Shown: positions 61,613 through 64,000 of the stretch, one piece after another
Layout: every line of letters begins with the position of its first letter
Position numbering within the stretch: position 1 is the stretch's first letter
Assembly: GCA_947492475.1 (NCBI GenBank)
Contig: CANLNM010000011.1
Span: 19,640-83,639 of the forward strand
Length of the DNA: 64,000 bases
Direction of reading: 5' to 3'
Source of the DNA: an uncultured Paracoccaceae bacterium
GTDB lineage: Bacteria > Pseudomonadota > Alphaproteobacteria > Rhodobacterales > Rhodobacteraceae
The notes under the pieces: model-generated
The model's database searches: none
Told to the model about the DNA's origin: nothing
Seen by the model: the letters and a program-made list of their open reading frames with translations, nothing else
Position numbers and translations under genes: made by a program

Positions 61613-62173
61613 GTGCTGATCCAAGATACAATCCTCCCCGAAGTTAAAATCCTCACGCCGCGTCGGTTTGGGGATCATCGTGGCTTTTTCAGCGAAAGCT
61701 GGAATAAGCGCAGCCTAGAAGAAGCGGGTCTATTCCTGCCCGAATTTGTCCAAGACAACCATTCCATGTCCCAAGAAGTGGGCACGGTGCGCGGGCTGCA
61801 TTTTCAATCGCCCCCCCATGGGCAGGGCAAATTGGTGCGGTGCGGACGCGGGCGGATTTTCGACGTGGCAGTGGATGCACGCCGCAATTCACCGACCTAT
61901 GGGCAATGGCACGGCCAAGAGCTGAGCTTTGACAATGGGGTGCAATTGTGGATTCCGGCCGGGTTTCTGCATGGGTTCATGACCCTCGAGCCCGAAAGCG
62001 AGATCATTTATAAATGCACCGATCATTATGCGCCGGAATGTGACGGCGCTGTGCGGTGGGACAGCTGCGGCATTGACTGGCCGCTGGATGGGATCACTCC
62101 GATCCTGTCCCCCAAAGACGAAGCCGCGCAGACATTCGCAGAGTTTGACACCCCATTTGAGTTCGAAGGATAA
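61613..62173 (+). CDS. rmlC: dTDP-4-dehydrorhamnose 3,5-epimerase RmlC
   Basis: A 186-residue cupin that epimerises C3 and C5 of dTDP-4-keto-6-deoxyglucose. Family marks are DHRGFFSESWNKRSLEEAGL, VQDNHSMSQEVGTVRGLHFQ with the catalytic His, FDVAVDARRNSPTYGQW, and WIPAGFLHGFMTLEPESE. The GTG start at 61613 has AAGGA at a normal distance. It lies between rmlD and rmlB, with only three bases before rmlB. Confidence 0.96.
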   Translation: MLIQDTILPEVKILTPRRFGDHRGFFSESWNKRSLEEAGLFLPEFVQDNHSMSQEVGTVRGLHFQSPPHGQGKLVRCGRGRIFDVAVDARRNSPTYGQWHGQELSFDNGVQLWIPAGFLHGFMTLEPESEIIYKCTDHYAPECDGAVRWDSCGIDWPLDGITPILSPKDEAAQTFAEFDTPFEFEG

Positions 62174-62176
62174 AAC

Positions 62177-63220
62177 ATGAAGCTTTTGGTGACCGGCGGG
62201 GCCGGATTTATTGGATCGGCTGTGGTGCGTCAGGCGATTGGCGCTGGCCATCAGGTGGTCAATCTGGATGCGCTGACCTATGCGGCCTGTCTGGAAAATG
62301 TGGCCGATGTGGCGGACAATCCAAACTATGTTTTTGTACAGGCGGATATCCGGGATCGCGCAGCATTAGACACTGTTTTAGCCGAACATGCCCCGGATGC
62401 GATCATGCATCTGGCCGCAGAATCCCATGTGGATCGGTCGATCGATGGCCCAGCTGAATTTATCGAAACCAATGTGATCGGTACCTTTCATCTGCTCGAA
62501 GCGGCGCGCGCCTATTGGACGGCTCAGGGCAAACCTGACACGTTCCGGTTCCATCACATTTCCACCGACGAAGTTTATGGATCGCTGGGCGCCACAGGCC
62601 AGTTCACCGAAACCACACCCTATGATCCGCGCAGTCCCTATTCCGCCTCAAAGGCGAGTTCTGACCATCTGGTGCGGGCCTGGGCAGAAACCTATGGTCT
62701 GCCGGTGGTGCTGACCAATTGTTCCAACAATTACGGCCCCTACCATTTCCCCGAAAAACTGATCCCGGTTGTTATCCTGAATGCGCTGGCCGGGAAAGAT
62801 TTGCCGATCTATGGCGATGGGTCGAATGTGCGCGATTGGCTATATGTCGAAGACCACGCCGATGCGTTGCTGACAGTGGTTCAGCGCGGCGAAGTGGGGC
62901 GCAGCTATAACATTGGCGGCGAAAATGAACGCAGCAATTTGCAGCTGGTTCAGACGCTTTGCGCTATATTAGACACCAAACGCCCCAAGGCGGATGGGTC
63001 TTATGCCGATCAGATTACCTTTGTGACGGATCGCCCGGGACATGATGCGCGTTATGCGATTGATCCGGCGCGGATCGCGGGGGAACTGGGCTGGCGTCCT
63101 TCGGTGACTGTCGAAGAAGGGCTGGAGCGCACTGTTGATTGGTATCTTGCCAACGAATCTTGGTGGCGCGCGTTGCAACAAAGGGATGGCGTGGGCCAAA
63201 GATTGGGCGTCAAGGCTTGA
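62177..63220 (+). CDS. rmlB: dTDP-glucose 4,6-dehydratase RmlB
   Basis: A 347-residue extended short-chain dehydrogenase that turns dTDP-glucose into the 4-keto-6-deoxy sugar. The NAD loop is [32 protein letters not shown] is the substrate strand, and [12 protein letters not shown] carries the Thr-Asp-Glu catalytic trio. [11 protein letters not shown] is the Tyr-x-x-x-Lys motif. [18 protein letters not shown] and the C-terminal [11 protein letters not shown] are also typical. With rmlD and rmlC it forms a tight operon; rmlA is at the left edge of the window. Confidence 0.97.
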   Translation: MKLLVTGGAGFIGSAVVRQAIGAGHQVVNLDALTYAACLENVADVADNPNYVFVQADIRDRAALDTVLAEHAPDAIMHLAAESHVDRSIDGPAEFIETNVIGTFHLLEAARAYWTAQGKPDTFRFHHISTDEVYGSLGATGQFTETTPYDPRSPYSASKASSDHLVRAWAETYGLPVVLTNCSNNYGPYHFPEKLIPVVILNALAGKDLPIYGDGSNVRDWLYVEDHADALLTVVQRGEVGRSYNIGGENERSNLQLVQTLCAILDTKRPKADGSYADQITFVTDRPGHDARYAIDPARIAGELGWRPSVTVEEGLERTVDWYLANESWWRALQQRDGVGQRLGVKA

Positions 63221-63321
63221 TCTACTGACCTCGCCTTTGGGGGCGGGGCCATCTAAATTGCGATGAGGACGGGCAGCGTTTAAACAAAGTTGACCGACCT
63301 TTCGCGTTTCTGAACCAGAAG

Positions 63322-64000
63322 ATGACACCAGATATGAACACCGACCAACACCCGACAGAACATTCAACCGGGGCTGATTTGCTGCAGCAAACCTTTGATG
63401 CGGCTTACTACCTGACGCAGAACCTGGATGTCGCGCTGGCGGGGGTTAATCCGCTGGACCATTATTGCACCTCTGGCTGGCAAGAGGGGCGCAAGCCCAA
63501 TGCCTGGTTTGATGCGCAGGCCTGGATCGACAAAAACACCGCATTGCGCAAAGGCAAAGAAGACCCTTTTGCCCATTACCTGAACACGCTTGGTTCGGAT
63601 GATCCTGCAATCGCCGACCATATTACAGCCGGCGGGGCGGATCTGTTGCAGGCGCATTTGCGTCAGGCGTTTGACGATGATTTCTATCTGCAGGTCAATC
63701 CTGATGTGGCGGCTGCCGGGGCGGCGCCATTGGACCATTACCTGTCCTCGGGCTGGCGCGAAGGGCGTGCGCCCAACAGCTGGTTTGATCCGCGCCGAGG
63801 GGCGGCGGACCCTTTGGATTTGACCACAGCCGAGGTCAATCCCTTTCTGGGTTTCCTTGCGACCTGTCCTGCGGACCAATCCCCCCAACAGGTTTATGAA
63901 ACACAGCAAGACACCCCCACCAAAGAGGCCCCCCTCTCTTTGGGCGGGCAGCTGCTGCACGCCTTTGATGCGACGTATTATCTGACGCAAAACCCGGATG
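63322..64000 (+). CDS. protein with tandem FD-YYL-NPDV repeats, partial (runs off right edge)
   Basis: An open frame of 226 residues or more that reaches the window edge. It shows at least three copies of a repeat of about 40 residues. The pattern is FDxxYYLxxNPDVxxAG, then PLxHYxxSGWxEGRxPNxWFD. Copies start near 63391, 63670 and 63961. Such repeats occur in roseobacter proteins, often at the N-terminus of large glycosyltransferases or sulfotransferases, so a glycan enzyme may follow outside the window. The start may be ATG 63322 or ATG 63334; neither has a good ribosome site. If the replicon is circular, the gene would continue toward rmlA at the left edge. Confidence 0.65.
   Translation, partial: MTPDMNTDQHPTEHSTGADLLQQTFDAAYYLTQNLDVALAGVNPLDHYCTSGWQEGRKPNAWFDAQAWIDKNTALRKGKEDPFAHYLNTLGSDDPAIADHITAGGADLLQAHLRQAFDDDFYLQVNPDVAAAGAAPLDHYLSSGWREGRAPNSWFDPRRGAADPLDLTTAEVNPFLGFLATCPADQSPQQVYETQQDTPTKEAPLSLGGQLLHAFDATYYLTQNPD

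Noticed and set aside
1..64000. CRISPR array, tRNA, rRNA or insertion sequence
   Set aside because: No regularly spaced direct repeats with unique spacers, no recognisable RNA gene and no transposase-like frame were seen on either strand.

Overview
The window looks like most of an extrachromosomal replicon (plasmid or chromid) of a marine alphaproteobacterium of the order Rhodobacterales (Roseobacter group). The reasons are an RPA-type replication initiator divergent from parA-parB with iterons and a DnaA box (56.6-60.7 kb), a dTDP-L-rhamnose operon beside it, a VPLPA-CTERM/exosortase D pair, GTA-type head-spike genes, serralysin and RTX proteins, and moderately GC-rich DNA. This matches the RepA-type 'biofilm plasmids with a rhamnose operon' known from roseobacters. 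That assignment is inference, since no chromosomal marker gene is present.

Layout. 0.1-10.1 kb (+): rmlA, three glycosyltransferases (GTs), three sulfotransferases, a Wzx-like flippase and a Wzy-like polymerase. 10.1-14.2 kb (-): YjbH/YjbF/Wza-like outer-membrane export operon, divergent from a Wzc-type tyrosine kinase and an acyltransferase (14.5-17.6 kb, +). 17.6-23.1 kb: second polymerase/ligase-like protein, two sulfotransferases, two GT2 enzymes. 23.1-31.9 kb: an exosortase-type EPS locus (BY-kinase, Wzz-like protein, ExeA-like ATPase, TPR lipoprotein, short Wza-like protein, beta-barrel, rhomboid protease). 32.1-35.4 kb: VPLPA-CTERM C-type lectin, exosortase D fused to EpsI, sulfotransferase. 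35.4-38.2 kb (-): sulfotransferase, WecG/TagA GT, and a GhsA/GhsB-like GTA head-spike pair. 38.4-41.1 kb (+): clan GH-A-like glycosidase and a small exported protein. 41.1-47.6 kb (-): two GTs, a WbaP/ExoY-type priming transferase, a sulfotransferase and a GT2-WsaF fusion. 48.0-56.5 kb: serralysin, KpsM/KpsE/KpsT-like ABC exporter, beta-propeller RTX protein. 56.6-60.7 kb: parB, parA, origin, repA. 60.7-63.2 kb (+): rmlD, rmlC, rmlB, then a repeat protein that runs off the right edge.

How the genes work together. The rml genes make dTDP-rhamnose. A priming transferase starts a lipid-linked sugar, about ten GTs extend it, and a flippase and one or two polymerases assemble it. Two Wzz/Wza-type routes and one ABC exporter could secrete polysaccharide. 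Eight sulfotransferase-family genes and one acyltransferase point to a heavily decorated, probably sulfated, rhamnose-containing exopolysaccharide. Exosortase D, the lectin, secreted RTX proteins and the glycosidase would act on or in the matrix. The GTA-type spike pair is the most unexpected element: the known spikes of this family bind capsule, so the plasmid may carry both a glycan and a glycan-binding spike.

I saw no tRNA, rRNA, CRISPR array, insertion sequence, conjugation gene, type I secretion ABC/MFP genes, PAPS-synthesis genes or recognisable DNA-binding transcription regulator. Long ORFs on the opposite strand of real genes were treated as shadows.
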